Both the position numbers and the translations under genes were made by a program. Of a stretch of DNA of 39,796 nucleotides, positions 8,207 through 17,587 are shown piece after piece. Every line of letters begins with the position of its first letter. Within the stretch, counting starts at the first letter, position 1. The notes under the pieces were generated by a model. It was not told the DNA's origin. It searched no databases and saw only the letters and a list, made by a program, of their open reading frames with translations. The stretch is from Crystallibacter degradans (GTDB lineage Bacteria; Actinomycetota; Actinomycetes; Actinomycetales; Micrococcaceae): contig NZ_JABBCH010000024.1 of assembly GCF_012952295.1 (NCBI RefSeq), positions 1 to 39,796 on the forward strand, written 5' to 3'.

Positions 8207-9096
8207 TACTCCTTCCGGCGCTTTTTCAGGTAGCGCTCAAATTCACGGGCAATGGATTCGCCGGTCGCCTCCGGCAGGTCCGCCGTGTCCTTGGCCTCTT
8301 CAAGCTGCCGGACGTAAGCGGCGACTTCCGGATCCTCCGTGGCTAGTTCGTTGACGCCGCGCTCCCATGCCTCGGCCTCCTCGGTCAGCACGGCGGTATC
8401 CAGCGGAACCTGCAGAATATCTTCCAGGCCTTGCAGGATCGCCAGCTCGGCCTTGGGAGAAGGAGACTGCCCTACGTAATGGGGCACGGCTGCCCATAGG
8501 GACAAGGTAGGGATTCCCGCCAGCGAGGCCACCTCGGCAAGCACCCCGACAATCCCGGTCGGACCCTCGTACTGGCTGGCTTCCGTATTCAGAGATTCCC
8601 GGACCGTGTCGTCTTCGCTGGTAACGGTCACCGGGATGGGCCGGCTGTGCGGAACATCGGCCAGCAACGCCCCGACCAGCACCAGGCAATCGACGTCGAG
8701 TTCAGTAGCGTGGGCGAGCAACTCGGCGGTATATGCCCGCCAGCGGTATGACGGTTCGACGCCGTGCACGAACACAATGTCTATGTCCGTATCCGGAACG
8801 CTGCAGCGTGTCAGCTTGGTGGTTGGCCATTTGATCCGTCGATCGCCGGAGGCGGTGCGCCGGATTAACGGGCGGGTGAACTGGAAATCGTAATACAGGT
8901 CGGGGTCGATACTGGCCACTTTAACACCGTCCCACAACCGGCTGAGGTACTTCACTGCATCGGTTGCCGCCTCGCCGGCATCATTCCAGCCTTCAAACGC
9001 GGCGAGCATGATAGTCAGCCGCCGCTCGTCTCCGCCCTCCGGCTTCGGGAACAAGCGCCGCAAGCCCCGAGCCTCATTACTGTCCATAGTGCTCAC
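8206..9096 (-). CDS. PAC2 family protein
   Basis: A 296-residue protein of the PAC2 superfamily, whose archaeal and eukaryotic members include proteasome assembly chaperones. Landmarks: MLAAFEGWNDAGEAATDAVK near residue 30, a central segment VDCLVLVGALLADVPHSRPI, TGIVGVLAEVASLAGIPTLS, and VPHYVGQSPSPKAELAILQG with the conserved 'HYV' motif. The last 70 residues are charged and helical and end in KKRRKE. It has no signal peptide or membrane segment. The family is common in actinobacteria but its role there is not established; a link to the proteasome genes 3 kb away is only suggestive. It is divergent from the HAD gene. Confidence 0.9.
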   Translation of the reverse strand: MSTMDSNEARGLRRLFPKPEGGDERRLTIMLAAFEGWNDAGEAATDAVKYLSRLWDGVKVASIDPDLYYDFQFTRPLIRRTASGDRRIKWPTTKLTRCSVPDTDIDIVFVHGVEPSYRWRAYTAELLAHATELDVDCLVLVGALLADVPHSRPIPVTVTSEDDTVRESLNTEASQYEGPTGIVGVLAEVASLAGIPTLSLWAAVPHYVGQSPSPKAELAILQGLEDILQVPLDTAVLTEEAEAWERGVNELATEDPEVAAYVRQLEEAKDTADLPEATGESIAREFERYLKKRRKE

Positions 9097-9211
9097 GTCT
9101 TCACCCTAAACCCAGCCCGTGGAGTTGTCAGTGAGCGGTACCGTGATTCGCGTAGAGCATAGCCAGGGCATCGAGGCGTGCCCGGCGCCGGCGGGACCGT
9201 AGACTTGGAGC

Positions 9212-9955
9212 ATGTCTGCTTCTCCCGACCGCCTTGGTGCGCTGTCTGAAAATCGAACGCGCGTACAGGCTGTTCTCTGGGATATGGACGGAACCCTCGT
9301 GGACACCGAACCGTACTGGATCGAAGCCGAAACCGAACTGGTCCTCAAATTCGGCGGGGTCTGGACTGATGAGCTAGGCCGCGGACTGGTCGGCAATGCG
9401 CTTCCGGTTTCCGCTGCCGTCCTGCAGGAGGCAGGCGTCGACCTGAGCGTCAGGGAGATCATCGACCAGCTGCTGGACGCCGTCGTCGCCAAGGTGCGCC
9501 GCGAGATTCCATGGCGGCCGGGGGCCAGGGAGCTGCTGAAGCAGCTTAACGACGCAGGGGTACCGACCGCGCTCGTGACCATGTCCGAGACCATCCTCGC
9601 CGAAGAGGTCGTCCAGTCGCTGCCTGCGGGCAGCTTCCGCTTCATGATCACCGGCGACATGGTGGAGCATGGCAAGCCCAATCCGGAACCGTACCAGCGT
9701 GCCTTCGACAAGCTGGCGGCAACTGAGCCCGGATTCGATAAGTCACGTGTCGTAGCGCTTGAAGACTCTGTGCCGGGTGCCACCTCGGCACAGGCTGCAG
9801 GACTGGTGACCGTGGCCATCCCTCACGTGGTCGAGGTCCCGGATGATCGGGGCCGGTACCGGTGGGAAAGCTTGGCAGGCAAGTCCTTGGCGGACCTGGA
9901 CCTGCTGCTGGAGCAGGATGTCGTCAACGTCCAGGGTGCCGGGAGAGGCGCATGA
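9212..9955 (+). CDS. HAD-superfamily phosphatase (beta-phosphoglucomutase-like)
   Basis: A haloacid-dehalogenase-type hydrolase of 247 residues. Motif I is LWDMDGTLVDTEPYW with nucleophile Asp24 and Asp26; the helical cap follows (about 35-105); motif II is the Thr/Ser in ALVTMSET; motif III is Lys in HGKPNPEPYQRA; motif IV is the acidic pair in VALEDSVPGATSA. The small helical cap places it with the phosphoglycolate phosphatase/beta-phosphoglucomutase group. The substrate is not predictable. Its stop overlaps the ATG of the M50 protease gene (ATGA), indicating translational coupling. Confidence 0.92.
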   Translation: MSASPDRLGALSENRTRVQAVLWDMDGTLVDTEPYWIEAETELVLKFGGVWTDELGRGLVGNALPVSAAVLQEAGVDLSVREIIDQLLDAVVAKVRREIPWRPGARELLKQLNDAGVPTALVTMSETILAEEVVQSLPAGSFRFMITGDMVEHGKPNPEPYQRAFDKLAATEPGFDKSRVVALEDSVPGATSAQAAGLVTVAIPHVVEVPDDRGRYRWESLAGKSLADLDLLLEQDVVNVQGAGRGA

Positions 9956-11136
9956 GCATGTCGCCGGACACTGGGAACAGCCCGGACACCAGCAACTCCC
10001 CGCCTGAATCCAAACCGCCGGTCCGCCGCGAGGGGATACCGCTGGGCAGCATCGGCGGCGTTCCCATCGTGCTGGCCTATTCCTGGTTCATCATTGCCAT
10101 CTTCATCGTTTTCGCCTTCGGGCCCCAGGTCAGCAGGGCCATCCCGGGACTCGGCAGCGCATCCTATGTGGTGGCCTTCGGCTATGCCGTGCTGCTGCTG
10201 CTCTCTGTCCTCGTCCATGAACTCGCCCACGCACTCAGCGCGCGCGTCTTCGGCTGGCCGACCGCAAAGATCGTGCTCAACCTCTGGGGCGGCCATACCC
10301 AGTTCGAAAACTTCAAGGCCACTCCGGGCAAATCCCTGATAGTTGCCTTGTCCGGCCCTGCAGCCAATTTCGCGTTGGCCGGTTTTGGCGCGTTGGTCAT
10401 GCCCGTCATGGAGGCCAATGCCGTGGCCTGGGTCCTGACGGACATCTTTATCTGGGCCAACCTGCTCGTTGCGGTCTTCAACATCCTCCCTGGCTTGCCG
10501 CTGGACGGTGGCAGATTGGTGGAGTCGGCTGTCTGGGGCATCACCGGCAGTCAGGAAAAGGGCACATTGGCCGCAGGCTGGGCCGGACGCGTCATCGTCG
10601 TCCTCATCGTGGTGGGGGTCATCGGCGTGCCGCTGGCCATGGGACTCCAGCCCGACCTCCAGGTAGTGGTGATCATGGTTCTGGTGGGCGGATTCCTGTG
10701 GATGGGTGCGAGTGCTTCCATCACCAACGCCAAATTGCGGCTGCGGCTGCCGCACGTCAGTGCCGGCGCTCTGAAACAGCCCGCCATCAGCATGCCTGCC
10801 AGTTCTAATGTGGAGCAGGTGCAGGCCGTAGCACGGAGGGCACCGCAGGCATTCGTGATCCTGACAGCCGCTACCGGCCAGCCCGAAGCGATCGTCGACG
10901 GCCAAGCGCTTGAACAGGTTCCGGAAACTGCAGCTGCCCGCACACCGGCGGCCGCCGTAAGCCGTGCTCTGGCCCCCGGCGCCTACATACCTGAATGGGC
11001 TGCCGGACAGGAACTTGTGCAGTACCTCGCCGGGCTTGCCGGAACCGAGTATGCGGTCACTGACGCAGACGGGCGGGTTACGGGGTTGCTCAGCCAATCA
11101 ACTGTTGTACGGGCCATCACCGGCAAAGCCTCATAA
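9952..11136 (+). CDS. M50 (site-2-type) membrane metalloprotease with CBS-like tail
   Basis: An intramembrane zinc protease of 394 residues. The N-terminal 25 residues are polar and disordered. The zinc motif HELAH (His89, Glu90, His93) sits in a hydrophobic helix, and NILPGLPLDGGR supplies the third ligand Asp185. About six membrane segments lie between residues 35 and 260. Residues 270-394 read as a degenerate pair of CBS-like units, as in family M50B proteins of the SpoIVFB/Rip3 type. The start ATG 9952 overlaps the HAD stop; the frame is open earlier but there is no better start. Rip-type proteases cleave anti-sigma factors or membrane proteins; the substrate here is unknown. trmI starts 5 bp after its stop. 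Confidence 0.9.
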   Translation: MSMSPDTGNSPDTSNSPPESKPPVRREGIPLGSIGGVPIVLAYSWFIIAIFIVFAFGPQVSRAIPGLGSASYVVAFGYAVLLLLSVLVHELAHALSARVFGWPTAKIVLNLWGGHTQFENFKATPGKSLIVALSGPAANFALAGFGALVMPVMEANAVAWVLTDIFIWANLLVAVFNILPGLPLDGGRLVESAVWGITGSQEKGTLAAGWAGRVIVVLIVVGVIGVPLAMGLQPDLQVVVIMVLVGGFLWMGASASITNAKLRLRLPHVSAGALKQPAISMPASSNVEQVQAVARRAPQAFVILTAATGQPEAIVDGQALEQVPETAAARTPAAAVSRALAPGAYIPEWAAGQELVQYLAGLAGTEYAVTDADGRVTGLLSQSTVVRAITGKAS

Positions 11137-11141
11137 GCAGT

Positions 11142-12263
11142 ATGCCGCCCCAGTTCCCAGCCGATAATCACTATCCACCGATCGGAAGTAGCGCCAGCAT
11201 GAGTTCACCGACCACACCGCACGGAGCAGACCAGCGCCGCGGCCCGTTCCGTTCCGGAGAGCGCGTCCAGCTCACGGACGAAAAAGGCCGGATGAACACC
11301 ATTACGCTGACCCCCGGCGGTGCGTTCCACACCCATAAGGGCTTCCTGACACACGATGTCCTGATCGGACAGCCGGAAGGCTGCGTGGTCAGCAATGACA
11401 CCGGCCACAAGTACCAGGCCCTGCGGCCCCTGCTCTCGGATTTCGTCCTGTCCATGCCGCGTGGCGCCGCCGTCGTATATCCCAAAGATGCCGGTCAAAT
11501 TGTGACGATGGCCGATATTTTTCCGGGCGCCCGGGTGGTTGAAGCCGGTGTGGGCTCCGGCGCATTGAGCATCTCGCTGTTGCGCGCCGTGGGCGACCAG
11601 GGCTACCTGCATTCGTTTGAACGGCGTGAGGAATTCGCCGACATCGCGCGGGGAAATGTCGAAACCATTTTCGGCGGGCCTCATCCAGCCTGGCAGATCT
11701 CGCTGGGCGACTTCCAGGACGAAGTGGTCAAGCAGGAGGCCCCGGGCAGTGTGGACCGCGTCGTGCTGGACATGCTTGCCCCATGGGAATGTCTGGACGC
11801 CGTTGCGACCGTGCTGGCTCCGGGCGGAGTGTGGATCAGCTATGTCGCCACTGTTACGCAGCTGTCGCGGACTGCGGAAGCGATCCGAGCCGACGGCCGC
11901 TTCACCGAACCCGACGGCTGGGAGTCGATGGTGCGCGGCTGGCATTTGGAAGGGCTGGCAGTTCGCCCGGATCACCGTATGGTCGCCCACACCGGCTTCC
12001 TGCTCACTGCCCGCCGGCTGGCCGACGGCGTCACCGGGCTGACGCCCAAGCGCCGCGCCTCCAAGTCGGAATTCTCGGCAGCGGACCTGAAAACCTGGGC
12101 GCCTGACGATGAGAAGTGGGATACGGAGGCGCTGGGGGAGCGGGCGGTGTCGGATAAAAGGCTCAGACGTGCTGCCAAAGACGCCGCTTCCACTGTGCAG
12201 CGCGGCGCCTTCAAAAATGCCGATCAACCCGACGGCGCCGGCGGACAGGTTACAGACCAGTAA
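11142..12263 (+). CDS. trmI: tRNA (adenine(58)-N1)-methyltransferase TrmI
   Basis: Methylates A58 in the T-loop of tRNAs with S-adenosylmethionine; the family is a tetramer. Of 373 residues, the N-terminal beta domain covers about 30-110 (RGPFRSGERVQLTDEKGR, GGAFHTHKGFLTHDVLIGQP), the Rossmann domain begins at VVEAGVGSGALS (132-143), and the catalytic Asp region is VVLDMLAPWE (Asp210). A basic, low-complexity tail follows residue 300, longer than in Mycobacterium. The start is ambiguous: ATG 11142 lies 5 bp after the protease stop without a good binding site; ATG 11200 has GGAAG 13 bases upstream. In mycobacteria this gene also lies just upstream of the proteasome ATPase. Confidence 0.94.
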   Translation: MPPQFPADNHYPPIGSSASMSSPTTPHGADQRRGPFRSGERVQLTDEKGRMNTITLTPGGAFHTHKGFLTHDVLIGQPEGCVVSNDTGHKYQALRPLLSDFVLSMPRGAAVVYPKDAGQIVTMADIFPGARVVEAGVGSGALSISLLRAVGDQGYLHSFERREEFADIARGNVETIFGGPHPAWQISLGDFQDEVVKQEAPGSVDRVVLDMLAPWECLDAVATVLAPGGVWISYVATVTQLSRTAEAIRADGRFTEPDGWESMVRGWHLEGLAVRPDHRMVAHTGFLLTARRLADGVTGLTPKRRASKSEFSAADLKTWAPDDEKWDTEALGERAVSDKRLRRAAKDAASTVQRGAFKNADQPDGAGGQVTDQ

Positions 12264-12333
12264 CAACTAGGTGTTCATACTGCTATCAGCGGAATTCCCC
12301 GAGCGGCTCCGGCGTTTCCTTCTCAAGTAAGTG

Positions 12334-12361
12334 TTGCACTCGGGGCATCGGCGGCTAGGGT
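12334..12361 (+). promoter_or_regulatory. Candidate sigma-70 type promoter of the proteasome locus
   Basis: TTGCAC at 12334-12339 and TAGGGT at 12356-12361 are separated by 16 bases, 40 bases before the arc start codon. It lies in the only sizeable gap (137 bp) before a run of tightly packed genes. Seen by eye only. Confidence 0.4.
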
Positions 12362-12400
12362 CTTACCAAGGGACCCGATTCCAGAGAGCAGGTTGCGGTG

Positions 12401-14149
12401 ATGAACGAAGACCAGAACCAGACCAATCAATCGGCACCGGCTGGAGAGACAACCGAGCTGACTGTTGCACAGCGCCAGATCAATGTTCTACGGGACAAGA
12501 TCCGGAACCTGGACAAGCAGTTGGCCTCGGCCACGCAGAACAACGCTCGGCTTGTCTCCATGCTGGAGTCTGCCAAGGCCGAAATCGTCCGCCTCAAGGA
12601 CGCTCTGGAGCGCGACGGCGAGACCCCCTTCAGCTTTGCCACCATCACCCAGGTCAACAGGCGGCAGCACCCGCGCACGGGTGCGACCACCACGGCGACC
12701 ACGCAGGAAAGCGTGGACATTATCCAGTCCGGCCGCAAGCTCCGTGTTGCCGTCAGCCCGCTGATCAACCTCGCGCAGCTGAGTCCGGGCCAGGAAGTGC
12801 TCCTGAACGAATCCCTCACCGTCATCGCGGCCCTGGGGTTTGAGCGCGCCGGCGAACTGGTCACCATCAAGGAACTGCTCGGTGCGGACCGTGCCCTGGT
12901 TGTCGGACGGGCGGACGAGGAGCGGGTGGTCAAACTTTCCGGCACCCTGCTCAAGGTGAAGATCCGTGTCGGGGACGCCGTCTCCATCGACGCGCGCAGC
13001 GGCTACGCGCTCGAAAAGATCCCCCGCAGCGAGGTGGAGAACCTCATTCTGGAAGAAGTTCCGGACATTTCGTATCAAGACATCGGCGGCCTCGGGCCCC
13101 AGATCGACGAAATCCGCGACGCCGTTGAACTCCCCTTCCTCTACCCGGATCTCTACCGCGAGCATGGCCTCAAGGCACCCAAAGGCATCCTGCTTTACGG
13201 GCCTCCCGGCTGCGGCAAGACACTGATCGCCAAGGCCGTGGCCAACTCGCTTGCAGCACGGGCCATCGAGCGCAGCGGCACGGAGGAAACGCGTAGCTAC
13301 TTCCTGAACATCAAGGGACCCGAACTGCTGGACAAGTACGTCGGTGAGACCGAGCGGCACATCCGGCTGATCTTCGCCCGGGCGCGGGAGAAGGCTTCCG
13401 ACGGCAGCCCGGTGGTGGTTTTCTTCGATGAAATGGACTCGCTTTTCCGTACCCGCGGCACCGGGGTATCGTCCGACGTCGAAACGACGATTGTTCCCCA
13501 GCTGCTCAGCGAGATAGACGGAGTCGAGAAGCTCGAAAACGTCATTGTCATCGGCGCCTCGAACCGCGAGGACATGATCGACCCAGCCATCCTGCGACCC
13601 GGCCGGCTGGATGTGAAAATCAAGATCCAGCGCCCGGACGCGGAAGCGGCGGCAGACATCTTCGCCAAGTACATCACCACGGATCTTCCCATTCATGTGG
13701 AGGATCTTGCCGAGCATGGCAATGACCGGCAGGCGACGGTGGACGCGATGATCCAGCTCACTGTCGAAGCGATGTACGCCACGGAGAAGTCAACGGAGTA
13801 TCTGGAAGTCACCTACGCCAGCGGTGACACCGAGATGCTTTATTTCAAGGACTTCAACTCCGGCGCCGTGATCCAGAACGTGGTGGACAGGGCCAAGAAG
13901 AACGCGATCAAGGACCTCCTGACCAGCCAGCAGAAGGGCCTGCGGATCGAGCATCTGCTCCGTGGCGTGGTGGATGAGTTCCGCGAGCATGAGGACATGC
14001 CCAACACCACCAACCCGGATGACTGGGCCAGGATCTCCGGCAAGAAGGGCGAGCGGATCACCTACATCCGCACCATCATCCAGGGCAAGGCGGGTCAGGA
14101 AGCCGGAAAGTCGATCGAGACGACAGCGAATACGGGGCAGTATCTGTGA
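12401..14149 (+). CDS. arc: Proteasome-associated AAA ATPase ARC/Mpa
   Basis: Hexameric unfoldase that binds Pup-tagged proteins by its N-terminal coiled coil and threads them into the 20S core. 582 residues: coiled coil at about 25-65 ([20 protein letters not shown]), two OB folds to about 210, and the AAA domain with GPPGCGKT (267-274), Walker B FFDE (Asp343, Glu344), and an arginine-rich [19 protein letters not shown]. The C terminus ends GQYL; the penultimate Tyr is what activates proteasome gate opening in Mpa. The ATG at 12401 directly follows a GTG at 12398 in the same frame; either could be used. The stop overlaps the dop start (GTGA), so the two are translationally coupled. Confidence 0.97.
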   Translation: MNEDQNQTNQSAPAGETTELTVAQRQINVLRDKIRNLDKQLASATQNNARLVSMLESAKAEIVRLKDALERDGETPFSFATITQVNRRQHPRTGATTTATTQESVDIIQSGRKLRVAVSPLINLAQLSPGQEVLLNESLTVIAALGFERAGELVTIKELLGADRALVVGRADEERVVKLSGTLLKVKIRVGDAVSIDARSGYALEKIPRSEVENLILEEVPDISYQDIGGLGPQIDEIRDAVELPFLYPDLYREHGLKAPKGILLYGPPGCGKTLIAKAVANSLAARAIERSGTEETRSYFLNIKGPELLDKYVGETERHIRLIFARAREKASDGSPVVVFFDEMDSLFRTRGTGVSSDVETTIVPQLLSEIDGVEKLENVIVIGASNREDMIDPAILRPGRLDVKIKIQRPDAEAAADIFAKYITTDLPIHVEDLAEHGNDRQATVDAMIQLTVEAMYATEKSTEYLEVTYASGDTEMLYFKDFNSGAVIQNVVDRAKKNAIKDLLTSQQKGLRIEHLLRGVVDEFREHEDMPNTTNPDDWARISGKKGERITYIRTIIQGKAGQEAGKSIETTANTGQYL

Positions 14150-15768
14150 GCGTGAACCGTGTGATGGGAACGGAAACGGAGTATGGAATCCATGCTCCGA
14201 CTGATCCGCTGGCCAATTCGACCGTGCTCTCCTCCCAAATCATCAATGCCTACGCAGCCACCGTCCGCAGCGGTATGGGAAACCTGGCGGGAACTCGCTG
14301 GGATTACACCGACGAAGAACCTCTACACGACGCCCGCGGCTGGTCAGTGGCACGGGAGAATGCGGATCCGTCGCAGCTAACCGACATGCCGCCGGTCCTT
14401 GACGCCGAACAGATAGCCCTGTCCGGCGGACGCACACCCTCAAACGACTTCTACTCCGAAGAGTCCGCAGGCTCCGGCGTCTTGATGAACATGGTGCTCA
14501 GCAACGGTGCCAGGCTGTATGTCGACCATGCCCATCCGGAGTACTCCAGCCCGGAAGTCACCAATCCCCGTGCCGGTGTGCTGTGGGACAAAGCCGGTGA
14601 CGTCGTCGTACTTCAAGCTTTGAAGAAGATCGCGCGGACGCCCGGTTTCGCTCCGGTCAACATCTACAAGAACAACACTGATAACAAGGCAGTCTCGTAC
14701 GGCGCGCACGAAAACTACCTGATGCCCCGCAGCCTGCCGTTCGGGCAAATAGTGACCGGGCTGATCCCGTTCTTCGTCTCGCGCCAGGTCATTTGCGGCT
14801 CGGGCAGGGTAGGCCTGGGCATGACCGGTCGGCACCGGGGCTTCCAGATCAGCCAGCGGGCGGACTTCTTCGAGGCGGAAGTAGGGCTGGAAACTACCAT
14901 CCGACGCCCCATCATCAATACCCGGGATGAGCCGCACGCCGTCGCGGACAAGTACCGCAGGCTGCACGTCATCATCGGAGATGCGAACCTGAGCGAGGTC
15001 TCCACGTACTTGCGGCTGGGCACCACGGCATTGGTCCTCTCCATGATTGAGCACGGCGAGGCGCCCCACGTGCAGCTGAGCGAACCGGTCCAGGCCTTGC
15101 AGGCCATCAGCCATGATCCGACACTGCAGCAGAAAGTTGCGCTCAAGGACGGCGCCATGGTCACGGGTCTTGATCTGCAGGAAATCTATCTCGAAGCGGC
15201 TGTGGCGCACTGCCGCAGACACGGTACGGACCAGGGGCAAACGGCCGATGTCCTGGCGCGGTGGGGTGCGTTGCTGTCGACACTGCGGCGCGATCCGATG
15301 GAGGCGGCCACCCAGCTGGACTGGGTCGCCAAGCTCAAGCTCCTGCAGGCTTACCGGGACCGCGATGGCTTGGAGTGGTCGGACTCCCGGCTGGGACTGA
15401 TCGATCTGCAGTATGCCGATGTCAGGCCCGAGAAGGGGCTGTATTACCGGTTGGCCCAGCGGGGAAAGATGGAGCGGCTTCTGACGGATGACGAAATAGC
15501 CGAGGCAGTGCATGAGCCGCCGTCGGATACCCGCGCCTACTTCCGCGGCAAGTGCATCGAGCGTTTCCCCAAGGAAGTGGTCGGCGCCAGCTGGGACTCG
15601 GTGATCTTCGATCTGCCGAGCCGCCGGCGGCTGCAGCGGATCCCTACCCGAGAGCCGTTGCGAGGCACGCGCGAGCTCACCGGGCCGCTCTTCGATCGGG
15701 CCGCTTCAGCCGAAGAATTTATTTCGGCGCTGCTCGGGCCGGAAAGCGCCCCTGACGTGGCAACATAA
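14146..15768 (+). CDS. dop: Pup deamidase/depupylase Dop
   Basis: Dop converts the Pup C-terminal Gln to Glu and also removes Pup from substrates. It belongs to the glutamine-synthetase-like carboxylate-amine ligases. Of 540 residues, [15 protein letters not shown] near the start holds the metal/ATP-binding Glu, [14 protein letters not shown] holds the catalytic Asp127, and INTRDEPHA and [13 protein letters not shown] match the family core. The Dop loop between about residues 55 and 125 is roughly 30 residues longer than in Mycobacterium tuberculosis as I recall it (catalytic Asp95, 505 residues total), which accounts for the larger size. The GTG start overlaps the arc stop. Pup follows 45 bp downstream. 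Confidence 0.97.
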   Translation: MSVNRVMGTETEYGIHAPTDPLANSTVLSSQIINAYAATVRSGMGNLAGTRWDYTDEEPLHDARGWSVARENADPSQLTDMPPVLDAEQIALSGGRTPSNDFYSEESAGSGVLMNMVLSNGARLYVDHAHPEYSSPEVTNPRAGVLWDKAGDVVVLQALKKIARTPGFAPVNIYKNNTDNKAVSYGAHENYLMPRSLPFGQIVTGLIPFFVSRQVICGSGRVGLGMTGRHRGFQISQRADFFEAEVGLETTIRRPIINTRDEPHAVADKYRRLHVIIGDANLSEVSTYLRLGTTALVLSMIEHGEAPHVQLSEPVQALQAISHDPTLQQKVALKDGAMVTGLDLQEIYLEAAVAHCRRHGTDQGQTADVLARWGALLSTLRRDPMEAATQLDWVAKLKLLQAYRDRDGLEWSDSRLGLIDLQYADVRPEKGLYYRLAQRGKMERLLTDDEIAEAVHEPPSDTRAYFRGKCIERFPKEVVGASWDSVIFDLPSRRRLQRIPTREPLRGTRELTGPLFDRAASAEEFISALLGPESAPDVAT

Positions 15769-15813
15769 GGAATAAGAACTCAATAGCCGTCGAATCTGAC
15801 CAAGGAGGCAGTC

Positions 15814-16020
15814 ATGGCAACGCAGGACCGCAAAAACGTAGAAGGCCGCACTCAGGAAGAAGAGTACGACGAGGCGCCCGAAACACCCGAGCCCGCCCCT
15901 GCTGCGGCCGCACAGGCAGAAACCGAAGGCACGGACGATCTGCTCGACGAAATCGACGGTGTCCTCGAGCAAAACGCGGAGGAGTTTGTGCGCGGTTTTG
16001 TCCAGAAGGGCGGACAGTAG
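15814..16020 (+). CDS. pup: Prokaryotic ubiquitin-like protein Pup
   Basis: A 68-residue tag that PafA attaches to lysines of target proteins. It is intrinsically disordered in the first half (rich in E, A, P) and has the Arc-binding helix [20 protein letters not shown]. It ends VQKGGQ: the C-terminal Gln must be deamidated by Dop before ligation, so this is a Dop-dependent Pup. Lysine content is low (K7 and K65). The strong ribosome binding site AAGGAGG lies six bases before the ATG. prcB starts 3 bp after the stop. Confidence 0.98.
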   Translation: MATQDRKNVEGRTQEEEYDEAPETPEPAPAAAAQAETEGTDDLLDEIDGVLEQNAEEFVRGFVQKGGQ

Positions 16021-16023
16021 CCC

Positions 16024-16860
16024 ATGAACTTGCCGGCTGGCGGACATAGTTCCACATTTTCCCAAATTTCCCATGCGGCTACGGCGTCATTCTCCGAGTA
16101 TCTGTCCCGCAGTGCTCCTGACCTGCTGCCCGGACGCGGTTCGGTGACTGGCATCACGTCGAATGCCGAACACCTGGCGCCGCATGCCACAACGATCGTC
16201 GCCATGACCTACGCCGGCGGCGTGATCATGGCCGGCGATCGGCGGGCAACCATGGGAAATATGATTGCCAGCCGGCACATCGAAAAGGTCTTCCCTGCCG
16301 ATAATTACTCAGTCCTGGGTATCGCCGGCACGGCTGGTATCGCCTTGGACGTCACCCGCCTCTTCCAGGTAGAGCTGGAGCACTACGAGAAGATCGAAGG
16401 CACGTTGCTGAGCCTGGAGGGCAAGGCAAACCGCCTGGGTGCCATGATCCGCAGCAACCTGCCGATGGCGATGCAGGGCCTGGCAGTGATACCGCTGTTT
16501 GCAGGATTCGATACAGACCGTCATATGGGGCGGCTCTTTTCCTACGACGTGACCGGCGGGCGCTATGAGGAACTCGAACACCATTCCGTAGGTTCCGGGT
16601 CCGTCTTCGCCCGCGGAGCATTGAAAAAGCTCTGGAAGCCCAATATGGACGAGGACCGCGCCGTGTCTGTCGCGGTTGAATCGTTGTATGACGCTGCTGA
16701 CGACGACTCCGCGACCGGCGGACCGGATATAGTGCGGCAGCTGTGGCCGGTGGTCTACGCGGTAAATTCGGCCGGAGCCAAGCGCATCCCGGAACGTGTA
16801 CTTGCCGCCGCCGCCGAAGCTGTGATTGCTTCGCGCGCCGTGGCCGGACGGGAGGCATAA
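16024..16860 (+). CDS. prcB: 20S proteasome beta subunit PrcB
   Basis: The catalytic subunit of the 20S core. 278 residues: a propeptide of 55 residues is removed at HA|TTIVA, exposing nucleophile Thr56. Relative to that, Asp17 and Lys33 of the mature active site appear as Asp72 ([10 protein letters not shown]) and Lys88 (HIEKVF). [11 protein letters not shown] stretch near the C terminus is the conserved Ser-Asp active-site segment. Mature length is about 223, close to family norm. The start ATG 16024 is 3 bp after the pup stop, and prcA starts 3 bp after the prcB stop. Confidence 0.98.
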   Translation: MNLPAGGHSSTFSQISHAATASFSEYLSRSAPDLLPGRGSVTGITSNAEHLAPHATTIVAMTYAGGVIMAGDRRATMGNMIASRHIEKVFPADNYSVLGIAGTAGIALDVTRLFQVELEHYEKIEGTLLSLEGKANRLGAMIRSNLPMAMQGLAVIPLFAGFDTDRHMGRLFSYDVTGGRYEELEHHSVGSGSVFARGALKKLWKPNMDEDRAVSVAVESLYDAADDDSATGGPDIVRQLWPVVYAVNSAGAKRIPERVLAAAAEAVIASRAVAGREA

Positions 16861-16863
16861 ACC

Positions 16864-17586
16864 ATGACCCAACAGTTCTATGTCTCGCCAGAACAACTGA
16901 TGAAGGACCGGGCGGATTTCGCCCGGAAGGGAATCGCGCGCGGCCGCTCCGTTGTAGTGCTCAGCTGCAGCGAGGGGATCGCCCTGGTCGCCGAGAACCC
17001 GTCCCCCTCGCTGCATAAGATCGGCGAAATTTACGACAGGATCGCGTTCGCTGCCGTTGGCAAATACAACGAGTTCGAAAGCCTGCGCCAGGCAGGAGTT
17101 CGGTACGCCGATGTACGGGGCTATTCCTACGATCGGGAGGATGTCACCGCCCGCGGCCTCGCCAGCGTCTACGCACAGAGCCTAGGCGCCGTGTTCACTG
17201 CCGACAGCAAACCCTTCGAAGTGGAGCTTGCCGTGGCCGAGGTAGGACTTCGGCAAACGGAAGACCACCTCTACCGGCTCACTTTCGACGGCTCCATCGC
17301 GGACGAACCGGATTACGTGGTCATGGGCGGCGAGATCGACGCGGTGAATGAGACACTGCGGTCGGATTGGGATGCGGGTCAGGACTTTGCCGGGGTCATC
17401 CGCGCGGCTGCGGGGGCTTTGGAAGGGCACCTTCCTGACAACGGAGGGGCTTCCGGCCAGCGCCGGCTCGGCCCGGAAATGCTGGAAGTAGCGGTCCTTG
17501 ACCGGGACCCTATGTCCAGCCGCGGCAACCGCCGGGCTTTCCGGCGGCTGTCCATTGCAGAGGTGACGGATATTTTGGGGGACTGA
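16864..17586 (+). CDS. prcA: 20S proteasome alpha subunit PrcA
   Basis: Forms the outer rings and the gate of the 20S core. 240 residues starting [20 protein letters not shown]: the first eight residues would be the gating peptide, and the following helix H0 and [11 protein letters not shown] match actinobacterial PrcA. No catalytic Thr is present, as expected. Other landmarks are [34 protein letters not shown] and [14 protein letters not shown]. The C-terminal region after residue 195 is glycine- and arginine-rich and differs from the mycobacterial end. Separated from pafA by a single base. Confidence 0.97.
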   Translation: MTQQFYVSPEQLMKDRADFARKGIARGRSVVVLSCSEGIALVAENPSPSLHKIGEIYDRIAFAAVGKYNEFESLRQAGVRYADVRGYSYDREDVTARGLASVYAQSLGAVFTADSKPFEVELAVAEVGLRQTEDHLYRLTFDGSIADEPDYVVMGGEIDAVNETLRSDWDAGQDFAGVIRAAAGALEGHLPDNGGASGQRRLGPEMLEVAVLDRDPMSSRGNRRAFRRLSIAEVTDILGD

Positions 17587-17587
17587 C

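Noticed and set aside
12488-13717. 409-codon minus-strand frame
   Set aside because: It is the shadow of the arc coding sequence.
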